Both the position numbers and the translations under genes were made by a program. Source: Syntrophus gentianae (GTDB lineage: Bacteria > Desulfobacterota > Syntrophia > Syntrophales > Syntrophaceae). Taken from it: 64,000 nucleotides of DNA. The DNA lies in NCBI RefSeq assembly GCF_900109885.1, contig NZ_FOBS01000012.1, positions 1 to 64,000 of the forward strand, written 5' to 3'. The notes below the pieces were generated by a model. That model was not told where the DNA came from and did not search any database. It was given only the letters and a program-made list of their open reading frames with translations. This document shows positions 26,044 through 35,449 of the stretch, piece after piece (position 1 is the first letter of the stretch; every line of letters begins with the position of its first letter).

Positions 26044-27807
26044 CTATAACGCGGATCGATTAATCGCATTATCGAGATCATTAAGCGTATAGGGCTTGTT
26101 TAAGAATACCTGAGGCTGTTCGGGATGGTCGCCTGCCATCACCTGGACTTCGTTGTAGCCACTGGTCAAGATCACAGGGATGCCTGGTGCAAGTTTGCGC
26201 AATGCCGTCAATGTCTCCCAGCCGTCCATGCGAGGCATAGTCAGGTCGCAAAGTACAAAGCTGATTTCGTTCCGGTGCTGTCCGAATACCGCCAAGGCTT
26301 CAACGCCGTCACTCGCTTTTACCACCGTATAACCGAGACGAGTGAGCATGGCTGCGGTCGTGATGCGCACAGCCTCCTCGTCTTCGACGAGCAGTACTTT
26401 ACCTCCTCTGTCCCTTTTAAGGCTCTTGTCCGCGGTTTCCGCTCGTTCCACCTTAAGCTGTTGAAGATGGATTTCTTCATAAGGTACCGGGAAAAAGATA
26501 CGAAAGGTACTCCCTAATCCAAGCTTGCTCTCCACTGTGACGGCACCGCCGTACGCCCGGACAATCCCCAGAATCACAGCCGCCCCCAGTCCCCGGCCGG
26601 TAAATTTACTGGAAAAAAACGGGTCGAAGATTTTCTCGATATCCATGTCCGCAATCCCGCTTCCCTTATCCGCAACTTCCAGACAGGCATAGTTATGATT
26701 CTGCGGTTGCCAGTCTACGGGGAAACGATGCACTATGGGAATTTCCGCCGGGGAAACAATTCCGAGGGTCAGGTGAATGGCGCCCTGACCCTCTCCGATA
26801 GCCTCCCAGGCATTGGTCAGCAGGTTTGTCAGGATTTGTTTCATCTCGATTGCGTTCGCTTTGATAACCAGGCCGGGAATGGGCAGATCCATCGTCACGC
26901 TCACGTTTCTGGGTATGGCAGTTCGAAGCGTACGCAGAGTTTGGCGACAGGACTCGGAAAGATCCAGCGTTTCCCGTTTTACGAATGTTTGACCAAGGTA
27001 GGTAAGCATCAGACTACTCACCTCCGCTGCCAGGCGAGAAGCTTTCATGGCGGCACGAACGTTTTCATGAGGCAACATACCTTGAGACAGCGTGATCATG
27101 GCCAGTTCCAGGTTTCCCAAAACCGCAGTAAGCTGGTTATTGAAGTGGTGGGCAATGGCTCCGGCCATGCATCCCAGGCTTTCGGCCTTCTGGAGCTGCC
27201 GGTTTTTAGCTTCGAGAATTTCCTTTTCCGCCTCAAGATGCTTTTGCTCGGTGATTTCAGTCATCACGGTGCGGTCCATGCGATTGCCGTCAAAGTCCCG
27301 TGTTATGGTTGTCACAAATCGTACCCAGAATTGGGTGCTGTCGCTTCTCACCATTCTCAATTCGCATGTTTTTGGTTTGCCCGTTTCCTGAAATTGTCTG
27401 CGATGCCGGTAGTAAATATCCTGGTCCTCTGGAAGGATAAAACGGGATAATGGCTGCTTGACCAGTGAGTCTCTTGTAACGCCTAAGAGGGTGGCGGCGG
27501 TGAGATTGGCTTCCAAGATCATTCCCTTTTCACTTAGGGAAAAATAACCTACCGGTGCCAGATCGTAGAGGTCGAAGTAACGTGCCCGGGAGTTTTCCAG
27601 TTCTGCCTGCGTCCGGTGCAGCTCCTCGTTCTGCATCTCCAACTCGATCTGGTGAATCCGTAATTCGTGGAGTACCTGCAGCGCTTCTTCATGCGACAGT
27701 GTCTCCGGGACTTCCGGCAGCCGGGCCACTTGCTCCCGGGTGGCGATATCTTCGGCCTGCCGGCGCCGTGCAGCGGTGTCATCGGGTCGATCATCCATAC
27801 TGCTCAT
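26044..27807 (-). CDS. PAS-domain hybrid histidine kinase with C-terminal receiver
   Basis: The protein has 587 residues and no membrane segments, so it is cytoplasmic. Order: a short helical N-terminus (HELRIHQIELEMQNEEL), a PAS domain at about 75-190, a phosphoacceptor helix with His 220 in AIAHHFNN, an ATPase domain with the N-box around 330 and a G-box-like region at about 405, and a receiver domain with phosphoacceptor Asp 521 in LCDLTMPRMDG. The start is ATG 27807, with GCAGGAGG upstream; longer in-frame starts lie in the end of the previous gene. It begins 29 bases after the CheB/CheR fusion and is probably in the same operon and pathway. Confidence 0.9.
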   Translation of the reverse strand: MSSMDDRPDDTAARRRQAEDIATREQVARLPEVPETLSHEEALQVLHELRIHQIELEMQNEELHRTQAELENSRARYFDLYDLAPVGYFSLSEKGMILEANLTAATLLGVTRDSLVKQPLSRFILPEDQDIYYRHRRQFQETGKPKTCELRMVRSDSTQFWVRFVTTITRDFDGNRMDRTVMTEITEQKHLEAEKEILEAKNRQLQKAESLGCMAGAIAHHFNNQLTAVLGNLELAMITLSQGMLPHENVRAAMKASRLAAEVSSLMLTYLGQTFVKRETLDLSESCRQTLRTLRTAIPRNVSVTMDLPIPGLVIKANAIEMKQILTNLLTNAWEAIGEGQGAIHLTLGIVSPAEIPIVHRFPVDWQPQNHNYACLEVADKGSGIADMDIEKIFDPFFSSKFTGRGLGAAVILGIVRAYGGAVTVESKLGLGSTFRIFFPVPYEEIHLQQLKVERAETADKSLKRDRGGKVLLVEDEEAVRITTAAMLTRLGYTVVKASDGVEALAVFGQHRNEISFVLCDLTMPRMDGWETLTALRKLAPGIPVILTSGYNEVQVMAGDHPEQPQVFLNKPYTLNDLDNAINRSAL

Positions 27808-27836
27808 TGCGGACCTCCTGCATTTTCGGACGGTTT

Positions 27837-30800
27837 TTATTCCCAATAGTTGCCCGGCCGGTCTTTAGATTTCCGTTCGGTGATGTCCATGCTCATGCCG
27901 AACAACTTAACGATGCGGCCGGCTGTGTCGCGTAAAGCCGTTGCGCGTGAGTCGAACCAATGGAAGTCGCCACTGTGGTGGCGGATACGGAATTCCGCTT
28001 TAAAAGGCTTCCCCGTAGATGCCGAAGTTTTCCAAGCGGCCGTAAGCGTACTTCGGTCATCCGCGTGTACCTGGTCGAGCCACCCGTAACCGAGCTGCTG
28101 GACCTCCGGGATGCCGGTATATTCGACCCACTGCGGGCTCAGGTAATCACAGAAGCCGTCAGGCTGACACGTCCACACAAGCTGCGGCAGGGTCTCCGCA
28201 ATTTGCCGGAAGCGGGATTCGCTTTCCAAAAGCGCCTCCTGCACTTTTTTCACCCCGGTAATGTCAACAAAGGTGATTACCGCACCCTCGATCACATTGT
28301 CGAGGGTGCGGTATGGCTGAATACGCATCGTGTACCATGAACCTGTACGGGCCTGCACTTCCAGCTCTTGGGGAATCAGGCTGTCCAGCACTTCCTGCAC
28401 GTCCGACACCAGGCGGTCATAGCCCAACATGTTGGAGACGATGTGGCCCACGGGCCGTCCCACATCTGTCGGGATCAGGTTGATTATCTTGGTGGCGGTG
28501 GGGGTGAAACGCATGATGCACAGTTGATGATCCACAAAGACGGTACCGATGCCGGTGCCGGCAAGCAGGTTGTTCATGTCGTTGTTGGCTTGAGACAGGT
28601 CCGCCACTTTAGCTTGAAGTTCGACGTTAACCGTGGCCAATTCCTCGTTAACGGATTGCAGCTCCTCTTTGGATGTTTCCAACTCCTCATTGGTGGATTG
28701 CAATTCCTCGTTGACCGATTGCATCTCCTCGTTCGATGATTTGAGCTCCTCGTTGGAGGTCTCCAGTTCCTCCTTGATGGTCTGTAGGTATTCCTCCTTT
28801 GCACGCAATTCCTGCTTCAGCGAGGCGATGCTCGCGTCGACATCCGTATCGGAGCCATCAGCAGCTCTGATGGCATGAAGGGCGGCCTGTTCAACCTGTT
28901 CCGGTTCGCTGGGCGGCGCTTCCTCCAGGAGGACCAGGTGCAGAGGCGATTCAGGCGTCACGGCGGGGTCTGTCGCTACCGGAAGGATCGTCAGGTTGAC
29001 CGTGGTGAAATTTCCATTGGTTTTGACGCGTAGGCCCGGATAGCGTACAATGTCATTTTTCCCCACGGCTTTGTGCAGGGCTGTAGTCAGGTCGCGCCGT
29101 AACCCTTCGCGGGCCATCTTCAGGATATTGTTTACGCCGGCTTCGCCGGGGGCCGGTTCCAGGTACATTCCGGTACGGCCGTGGAGGTAGAGAATGTCGC
29201 CGTAGCGGTTGATGAGCGCTCCGACCGGGCCCACATGTTGAAGAAGAGTCTGCTCGGTCAATTCGCGTAACGGCAGTTTCCTGAGACCAGGCGTCTTTTC
29301 GGGGACATGCGGAAGCGTCACATCCATTGCCGTCATGGGCGGCAGAAACTGGCCCCTGGCCTTGCGCTGCGGGCTGTAGATATCCTCTTTACGCTGATAT
29401 AACTTCATCTTGCGGTCTAATAAAGCAAAAAGGTCAAAAAACTCGCCTATGGTTTCGGAATTGCCAAGAAAGAGAAAACCACCCGGGTTCAGCGTATAGT
29501 GGAAGAGTGGGATGAGCTTCTTCTGCAAGTCGCCGTTCATATAGATGAGTAGGTTGCGGCAACTGACGAGGTCGAGTTTGGAGAAGGGCGGATCCTTGAT
29601 GACATCCTGCTCGGAAAAAATCATCATGTCGCGGATCCCTTTGTGAATACGGTATGCACTGCCATCGGCCTCAGCTAAGAAAAAGCGCGACAATCTCTGA
29701 GGAGGGATGTCGGCAGCGATACTGGACGGATAGAGACCGGCACGTGCCGTGACAATGGCTTGGCTATCAATATCGGTGGCGAATACCTGCACCTTGTAGC
29801 CCTGCTTCAGCGACTCCAGACGCTCCTGGAGCAGGATGGCGATGGAATAGGCTTCCTCGCCGGTGGAACAGCCCGGCACCCAGATACGTATCGATGCGCC
29901 TGCAGGCCTGCCGGTAAAGAGCTTCGGAATGATCTTTTCCTCCAAGACCTTGAAGGCTTCCGGATCGCGGAAAAAATTGGTTACGCCGATTAACATGTCG
30001 CGAAAGAGTGCTTCCACCTCTGCCGGTGTCTGCTGTAGATACCTGACATACCCTCCAATCGCTTCAATCTGGTGGACAGCCATACGCCGCTTTATACGGC
30101 GTTTGATGGTGCTCGGCTTGTACTGGGAAAAGTCGTGGCCGGTCTGGGCGCGCAGCAGGATGAAAATCTTTTTCAGGGCATTCTCGGCCTTGGGCGCTGA
30201 GATCGTGGCAGTACGATGGGCTTTGCCGAAGGCATGGGCCACGTAGGCAATGAGTTGGGCTGGCATCTCAGCCGGTGGAAGCTCGTAGTCCACCAAGCCG
30301 GTAGCAATGGCGCTACGCGGCATGCTGTCGTACTCGGTGGATTGGGGAGTCTGGACCATGACCATCCCACCCTCGCCTTTGATGGCTCGGATACCTAAAG
30401 TGCCGTCACTGCCGGTGCCGGAGAGGACGATACATATGGCCCGTTCGTGCTGATCCTGAGCCAGGGAGCGAAAGAAGAAGTCGATGGGCAGGCGCTGACC
30501 TCGAGGTGCGGTTGGTTCCATCAATTGGAGTGCGCCATTCAGAAAGGCCATGTCACGGTTAGGCGGGATGATATAAGTGCAGTTGGGCTTGACTGCCATT
30601 CCGTCCTCAACCTCGAAGACCTTCATACGGGTGTAACGCCGGATAAGATCGGTGAGGATGCTCTTGTGGTCCGGGGCCAGGTGCTGCACCAACACAAAAG
30701 CCATGCCCGGATCACTCCCGGTTGGCATGCCGGAAAAAAAGGCTTCAAAGGCCGCCAAACCACCTGCAGATGCACCGATGCCCACGATTGGAAAATTGCT

Positions 30801-30914
30801 TTCCGTGGGTCTTTCATCTTCTGTGACTGTTGTGGGTGGTGAATTTATTGAGCGTTCATCCTGCTCTTTTGGCTCTGTTTCCAATAGGAATAGATTCTTT
30901 TCTTTTTCAGTCAT
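27837..30914 (-). CDS. CheB/CheR fusion protein with coiled coil and PAS domains
   Basis: The protein has about 1025 residues. The N-terminal CheB methylesterase domain has Ser 49 (GIGASAGG), His 78 (VQHLAP) and Asp 170 (GTGSDGT). It is followed by a CheR methyltransferase domain (about 240-470, with VPGCSTGEEAYS for SAM binding), then a long coiled coil of NEEL-type heptads (about 690-770) and two PAS domains. The receiver domain of classic CheB is absent. Such fusions act with hybrid kinases in chemotaxis-like or stress signalling rather than classic chemotaxis. The start is uncertain: ATG 30914 is used; GTG 30959 is in frame but nearly abuts its upstream purines. No chemoreceptor gene is adjacent. 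Confidence 0.9.
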   Translation of the reverse strand: MTEKEKNLFLLETEPKEQDERSINSPPTTVTEDERPTESNFPIVGIGASAGGLAAFEAFFSGMPTGSDPGMAFVLVQHLAPDHKSILTDLIRRYTRMKVFEVEDGMAVKPNCTYIIPPNRDMAFLNGALQLMEPTAPRGQRLPIDFFFRSLAQDQHERAICIVLSGTGSDGTLGIRAIKGEGGMVMVQTPQSTEYDSMPRSAIATGLVDYELPPAEMPAQLIAYVAHAFGKAHRTATISAPKAENALKKIFILLRAQTGHDFSQYKPSTIKRRIKRRMAVHQIEAIGGYVRYLQQTPAEVEALFRDMLIGVTNFFRDPEAFKVLEEKIIPKLFTGRPAGASIRIWVPGCSTGEEAYSIAILLQERLESLKQGYKVQVFATDIDSQAIVTARAGLYPSSIAADIPPQRLSRFFLAEADGSAYRIHKGIRDMMIFSEQDVIKDPPFSKLDLVSCRNLLIYMNGDLQKKLIPLFHYTLNPGGFLFLGNSETIGEFFDLFALLDRKMKLYQRKEDIYSPQRKARGQFLPPMTAMDVTLPHVPEKTPGLRKLPLRELTEQTLLQHVGPVGALINRYGDILYLHGRTGMYLEPAPGEAGVNNILKMAREGLRRDLTTALHKAVGKNDIVRYPGLRVKTNGNFTTVNLTILPVATDPAVTPESPLHLVLLEEAPPSEPEQVEQAALHAIRAADGSDTDVDASIASLKQELRAKEEYLQTIKEELETSNEELKSSNEEMQSVNEELQSTNEELETSKEELQSVNEELATVNVELQAKVADLSQANNDMNNLLAGTGIGTVFVDHQLCIMRFTPTATKIINLIPTDVGRPVGHIVSNMLGYDRLVSDVQEVLDSLIPQELEVQARTGSWYTMRIQPYRTLDNVIEGAVITFVDITGVKKVQEALLESESRFRQIAETLPQLVWTCQPDGFCDYLSPQWVEYTGIPEVQQLGYGWLDQVHADDRSTLTAAWKTSASTGKPFKAEFRIRHHSGDFHWFDSRATALRDTAGRIVKLFGMSMDITERKSKDRPGNYWE

Positions 30915-31166
30915 TTCAGATTTTTCCGAATTAATAATTCCTACTTTTATACTATACACCTTTTTTTAATTTGATATATCCTCAATTTCAGAGAGGGTTG
31001 TTTGGGAAAGGGTTCAGGACGAAGTTGATTGAACTGCATAAAAAAGGTAGTTGATAATTCAAAGGCTTATTAGGGTATTTTTTTCTTCTGGAGAACCGGA
31101 CGCCTTGCTAATTTTTCTTTCCTGAAGTATATGACAAGTCATTCGTGAGCAGAAGGAAGAGAGGTC

Positions 31167-32273
31167 ATGGAAGAAAATAGACCTAAATTTAAAATGAAAA
31201 CAGTTTTTTATTCATTTGCTGTTCTTCTAATATTTTTCGCCTTTGGCATGCCGGTTTCCGGTTATGAATGGACGTCTCTGCCTGATATGACGTATTCTCA
31301 TAAAGCCGGAACCATGACGGTCATGAGAAATGGTCGGGTCCTTTTGATCGGGGGCGCCGCGGGCGATACGGACAATACCCATGCCTTGGCGGAAATATTT
31401 GACCCGGTTTCAAAAACGTTCCGAGCCACGGGTTCGATGCATCAAAAAAGGAACGGGCACTGCAGTGTTGCCCTGGAAAACGGCAATGTCCTCGTGGCGG
31501 GAGGTTCAGGCGGGCGGATGATCCCGGAACTGAAGAGCGTCGAGTTGTACAATGCACGGACAGGCCGGTTCTCCGTGATCGGGAACATGTCGGTCAACAG
31601 AATGGCCTCTCCCGCCTGTACTCTGTTGCTCGATGGCAATGTGGTCCTTACGGGAGGCGTCTACGAGGGAACGATGGGCAGCGGCAACACCATCGTTGAC
31701 CGTTTCGACTCAAAACGTTCAACCCTCGCCTTGCGTGTCGGAGAGCTCAATGCGCCGCGATCCGGATCCGGACATGCGGCAATTCTATTGAATACCGGGA
31801 ATATTTTGAATACCGGTGGGATGAGCGACTACCAGTCCTTTGCATCGCCGGCTGCCGAACTGTATGATCCGGTACAAAATCGGTCTTCTGCCCTGAGCAT
31901 TCAGCCCACAGGCGGGCCGGGTCATTATGCCGCTGCCGCCCTGCCGGACGGAAAAGTGATCCTCATGAAGAAAGGCGATGTAACCTACCCTGAATATTAT
32001 GATCCTGCCTGCTGGCAATTTGAAACGGTTCTGGGGGCAGGGGCATTCAAAATGAATCCGGCAAAATCAGCCATTGTTCCTCTGAGGAGTGGAAAAATCC
32101 TGTTTTTCACCGGACAACAGTTGAGACTCTTCGATCCGGCCGGAAATTCGACGGAACTGATTGATCTCCCTCAACAGATTAGAGATGGCCGGTGTATCGA
32201 ACTGAATAACGGTCAGCTCTTCTGTGCAGACCTGGAGAAAAAAAGCGCGGCGCTTCTGACGCTCGGTGAATGA
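31167..32273 (+). CDS. Secreted kelch-repeat beta-propeller protein
   Basis: The protein has 368 residues with an N-terminal signal peptide or signal anchor (hydrophobic 14-30). The rest is made of kelch-type blades, each with an L-L-I-G-G or L-V-A-G-G strand followed by E-x-x-x-P-x-x-x-x-F or similar (for example GRVLLIGGAAG, GNVLVAGGSGG, NVVLTGG). Kelch propellers bind proteins or sugars; no catalytic Cys-Tyr site of galactose oxidase can be recognised. The ribosome site GAGAGG precedes ATG 31167. It stands alone between the CheB/CheR gene and the cytochrome maturation genes. Confidence 0.85.
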   Translation: MEENRPKFKMKTVFYSFAVLLIFFAFGMPVSGYEWTSLPDMTYSHKAGTMTVMRNGRVLLIGGAAGDTDNTHALAEIFDPVSKTFRATGSMHQKRNGHCSVALENGNVLVAGGSGGRMIPELKSVELYNARTGRFSVIGNMSVNRMASPACTLLLDGNVVLTGGVYEGTMGSGNTIVDRFDSKRSTLALRVGELNAPRSGSGHAAILLNTGNILNTGGMSDYQSFASPAAELYDPVQNRSSALSIQPTGGPGHYAAAALPDGKVILMKKGDVTYPEYYDPACWQFETVLGAGAFKMNPAKSAIVPLRSGKILFFTGQQLRLFDPAGNSTELIDLPQQIRDGRCIELNNGQLFCADLEKKSAALLTLGE

Positions 32274-32309
32274 ACAGCCGCTCCACCCCTTTTATCCAGC
32301 CGCTTTCTC

Positions 32310-33158
32310 TTATCCATTCAGATAACTATGCAGGCCCGGCAGGTAGTTGACGCCGAGGTAAGTGAACAGGACGGAGGCAAATCCGATCACCGTCATGAAG
32401 GCCATGCGCTTTCCCCGCCAGCCCCGGATGTACTGGACATGGAGGGTGACGGCATAGATAATCCAGGTGACGAGCGACCACGTTTCCTTGGGATCCCAGC
32501 TCCAGTAAGAGCCCCAGGCATAATGGGCCCAGATGGAGCCGGTCATGATGCCGATGGTCAGAAAGACAAAGCCCAGGGCGATGCTCTGGTAGATCATGAG
32601 ATCGAGGGTTGCCAATGACGGAAGCCGTTTAAGAAACCCCTCCGATTTTCCCGCCTTGTTTTCATCCGATATTTTCAGGAAGTACATCAATCCGCAGCCG
32701 AAGGCGAAGGCGAAGCCTGCATAACCCAGAAAGCAGGTCATCACGTGGCTTGTCAGCCAGTTGCTCTGCAGGGCGGGTATAAGGGGCTGAATGCTGTTGT
32801 TGACGCCGGGGGCGATCGAGGCATAGGCCATTGCCAGAAATGCCAGGGGAACGACAAAGACGCCGAATCCTCTGCTGGCGGTTCGCCATTCGATGACGAG
32901 ATGCAGCAGCATGATCGTCCAGGCGAAGAAGATCATCGATTCATAGAGATTGGAAAGCGGCGCATGGCCAATTCCCAGATCGTAGGATGCCTTCCATCTC
33001 CAGAGGATGGCGGCCGTCTGGGCGGCAAAACCCGTCCAAGCAGCGAAGGATGCCAGCCTGCCCCAGAACTTTCTGCTGAGAATCATGCGGAAGAGGTACA
33101 GGACGAAGGCGCCGAAATAAATAAAGGTGACCCAACTCAGGATGAGTGTGTGACTCAT
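32310..33158 (-). CDS. ccsA: Cytochrome c maturation protein CcsA/CcsB (ResC-like)
   Basis: The integral membrane protein has 282 residues and about eight helices. The tryptophan-rich heme-handling segment reads AHYAWGSYWSWDPKETWSL, and conserved histidines lie in helices on either side. With ResB it forms the system II heme transporter and cytochrome c synthetase at the outer face of the inner membrane. Its start overlaps the resB stop by four bases (ATGA), so translation is coupled. The length is normal for the family. The pair points to c-type cytochromes in the host. Confidence 0.92.
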   Translation of the reverse strand: MSHTLILSWVTFIYFGAFVLYLFRMILSRKFWGRLASFAAWTGFAAQTAAILWRWKASYDLGIGHAPLSNLYESMIFFAWTIMLLHLVIEWRTASRGFGVFVVPLAFLAMAYASIAPGVNNSIQPLIPALQSNWLTSHVMTCFLGYAGFAFAFGCGLMYFLKISDENKAGKSEGFLKRLPSLATLDLMIYQSIALGFVFLTIGIMTGSIWAHYAWGSYWSWDPKETWSLVTWIIYAVTLHVQYIRGWRGKRMAFMTVIGFASVLFTYLGVNYLPGLHSYLNG

Positions 33159-34537
33159 ACGATTCCTTTCTCCCGAATTCGCCGGATCAGCAGATCGAGT
33201 TCCCGATCCAGCCCTCCCTGGTGACGGCTCCTGCCGGCAAGGGAAATCCGCGTTTGTTTCCCGGCCTTGTCGACGCGGATCCAGATACGCCGATGAGGGA
33301 TGAAATATCGCAGAATGAGGCCGGCAACCATGAGAAAGGCTCCCAGACCGATCATTGGAATGCCCGGATCACGGACGACCTGCAACCCCGTGTAATAGCG
33401 TTGTTCGATTCCCTGGAGGAAAAAGCGGTAAGGCTTGAAAAGGGCAGGGTTGAAGAGCGGCACCTGGGTTAGCAGTTCCGGATACATCCGCGAAATCTCG
33501 TCGATATGCTGCAGGACCCAGAACTGGACCCGGCGACCCTGCGGCGACGTAATATCCAGTTTCACTCCGGGTCCAAACTGCATCAGATTTTCTGCGACGC
33601 GCAGAACCTTCACGTCGGCGTCGCTTCCAGGCAGGGAAAAACTGTCCCCGGCAGCCACCGCCATTTTCTTCTCCTGTCCCTTTCCCGTTGAATAGCTCAG
33701 AAAGGCGCGGCTGTCCGGAGAGCTGCCGTAGGAAGACTGGTAAAATCGAAACCCATTGATCTGGACCGGATGGTTGACCAGAAGGGAGGCTTGACGGATG
33801 ACCCGTCCGTCTCTAATAAAGCTCAAATCGGACCGGTAGGTTTTTGGCATGCCGTTCTCGTAAGTTTCCAGGAGAAATTTGTCGCAGCGCACCGAAAAAT
33901 CAAGCCGCTGAATATCCCTTCCTCCCCGGGAGAAGACGGCGTTTGTGGTTTCTCCCTCGCTGATGTTGACATATCCCTCAAAACCGAAGACCGAACCGAT
34001 GATTGCGCCTGCGATCAGGAAAAGAATGCTCATGTGAATCGCGTAAACGCTGAACAACGAAACGCCACCCTTCTGCAGGGCAAAGAAGGTATGGTGGTCT
34101 TTGACGTTTTTCTCGATTTTCCCGAACTTCTCTTTTAACAGGGATTCCAGGGATGAAAGGCAACTCTCCGAATTTTTGTCCGATAACAAAATCCGATCCG
34201 GCGATACCTTTCCGAAAAGGCCATCCGGCACAGGAAAATTCGGGGCTCGATACAACTTCCATGATCCGGAGAGGCGATTCAGGGAGCAGACAATCAGATT
34301 TACGGCCAGTAATCCCAGAAGGGCGTAATAGAGGGGGGAATGATAGACGTCGAAGAACCCGAGAATCTGGAAAAGACCGGATAGCGCTGGAGAAAGCCGC
34401 TGGGCGAATTCCATGGCGCCCTCTCGCTGAGGAAGAAACGTTCCCAGAACAAAGAGCAGGGCAATCAGGACCAAGAGGAAAACGGTGAGTTTAAGGGAAG
34501 AAAAAAAAGATTTTAGGGATGTTTTTGTCTCGGTCAC
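33155..34537 (-). CDS. resB: Cytochrome c maturation protein ResB (Ccs1)
   Basis: The protein has 460 residues. Membrane helices lie at about 13-32, 67-85 and 165-185, followed by a large periplasmic domain (about 200-380) and a last helix near 400. This is the ResB/Ccs1 layout, the partner of CcsA in system II cytochrome c assembly. Translation starts at GTG 34537 with AGAAGGAG upstream. It is divergent from the Rrf2 regulator gene, with about 225 bases between them that carry the regulator's promoter. Confidence 0.92.
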   Translation of the reverse strand: MTETKTSLKSFFSSLKLTVFLLVLIALLFVLGTFLPQREGAMEFAQRLSPALSGLFQILGFFDVYHSPLYYALLGLLAVNLIVCSLNRLSGSWKLYRAPNFPVPDGLFGKVSPDRILLSDKNSESCLSSLESLLKEKFGKIEKNVKDHHTFFALQKGGVSLFSVYAIHMSILFLIAGAIIGSVFGFEGYVNISEGETTNAVFSRGGRDIQRLDFSVRCDKFLLETYENGMPKTYRSDLSFIRDGRVIRQASLLVNHPVQINGFRFYQSSYGSSPDSRAFLSYSTGKGQEKKMAVAAGDSFSLPGSDADVKVLRVAENLMQFGPGVKLDITSPQGRRVQFWVLQHIDEISRMYPELLTQVPLFNPALFKPYRFFLQGIEQRYYTGLQVVRDPGIPMIGLGAFLMVAGLILRYFIPHRRIWIRVDKAGKQTRISLAGRSRHQGGLDRELDLLIRRIREKGIV

Positions 34538-34690
34538 TCGTTGAACTCCTTCTAACGCCCGTCTGTCTAGGTGCCGCCATGTAACGAATTAATGAGCCGC
34601 CACTTCTTGCTGAATTTAACATTTGACGATTTCTGCAGCAAGAAGAATATCTACGGAGTAAAGAATCTGACGTCATGGCGGAAATTTTTC

Positions 34691-34718
34691 TTGACAGAGT
34701 CCGTTTTATCCCTATAAT
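34691..34718 (+). promoter_or_regulatory. Near-consensus sigma-70 promoter of the Rrf2 gene
   Basis: TTGACA (34691-34696) and TATAAT (34713-34718) are both perfect, with a 16-base spacer. AT-rich sequence with ATCCCTATTAAATCGG follows at and after the -10 box; an autoregulatory operator of the Rrf2 type could overlap here. Translation starts 45 bases downstream. Confidence 0.8.
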
Positions 34719-34763
34719 CCCTATTAAATCGGTAGAAATAAATCGCAGGTGAAACAGAAAAAT

Positions 34764-35192
34764 ATGAAATTGTCCACGAGGGGTCGTTATGGGTTGCGTT
34801 TCATGCTGGATCTGGCGCAACATTATAGCGAAGGTCCCATTTTTTTGAAAGACATCGCCCAGCGTCAGGGGATTTCCGAAAAGTATCTCTGGCAGCTTAT
34901 TCATCCTTTGAAAGCCACCGGGTTGATCAATTCCACCCGGGGGGCGCACGGAGGCTACCTGCTGGCAAAGGCTCCAGGTCAAATTACGCTGAAGGAAATC
35001 ATGCAGGTTGTGGAAGGTTCGCTGGCCCTCGTAGACTGTGTTGACAACGCTTCAATCTGTTCAAGGGCGGATACCTGTATCACGCGAGACGTATGGCAGG
35101 AGGCTACCCAGGGAATGCTGCAGGCCCTGGAAGCACTCACCCTGGAGAGCATGGTCAAAAGACAGACGGAAAAAGAAGGAAAGACGAAGTGA
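34764..35192 (+). CDS. Rrf2-family transcription regulator (IscR/CymR-like)
   Basis: The protein has 142 residues. The winged helix-turn-helix begins MKLSTRGRYGLR and contains ISEKYLWQLIHPLKATGLI as recognition region, then the usual RGAHGGYLL wing. Three cysteines (in DCVDNASICSRADTC) sit where IscR binds a [2Fe-2S] cluster, so Fe-S or sulfur status is a likely signal. The AGGTGA site fits ATG 34764; an in-frame GTG at 34749 is less likely. It lies directly before the methionine and cysteine genes on the same strand but is separated from them by a terminator. Control of those genes by this regulator is inferred. Confidence 0.92.
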   Translation: MKLSTRGRYGLRFMLDLAQHYSEGPIFLKDIAQRQGISEKYLWQLIHPLKATGLINSTRGAHGGYLLAKAPGQITLKEIMQVVEGSLALVDCVDNASICSRADTCITRDVWQEATQGMLQALEALTLESMVKRQTEKEGKTK

Positions 35193-35309
35193 AGGGAAAG
35201 ATTCAATCTGGATTGATGTGCTGCTGTCAAATCATGTGTCCTTCTGCAGACAGGGGAGATCTGGACAGAGTGCGTCTTTAAAAAGAAACTTCATGACTGA
35301 AACGATTGA

Positions 35310-35347
35310 CCCGCTGCCCGCCATAAAAAAGTGACAGCGGGTTTTTT
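35310..35347 (+). terminator. Rho-independent terminator after the Rrf2 gene
   Basis: CCCGCTG (35310-35316) and CAGCGGG (35335-35341) form a 7-bp stem followed directly by six T. It separates the regulator gene from metX, unless read-through is regulated. Confidence 0.8.
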
Positions 35348-35397
35348 ATTCGATGCTTCTGGAACTTCATAAAAAATAAGAAATTAAGAACGGCAAA

Positions 35398-35422
35398 TCC
35401 CTTTCCCGGAAAAGGGAAGGGA
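35398..35422 (+). other. Hairpin in the metX leader
   Basis: TCCCTTTCCC and GGGAAGGGA pair with one bulge, about 28 bases upstream of the metX start. No known riboswitch consensus (SAM or T-box) was recognised around it. Confidence 0.35.
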
Positions 35423-35449
35423 GATGCATGAAATAGGAGATGAGGAAAA

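Noticed and set aside
35348-35449. SAM riboswitch or T-box upstream of metX
   Set aside because: The leader holds only a simple purine/pyrimidine hairpin; none of the conserved riboswitch or T-box cores was found.
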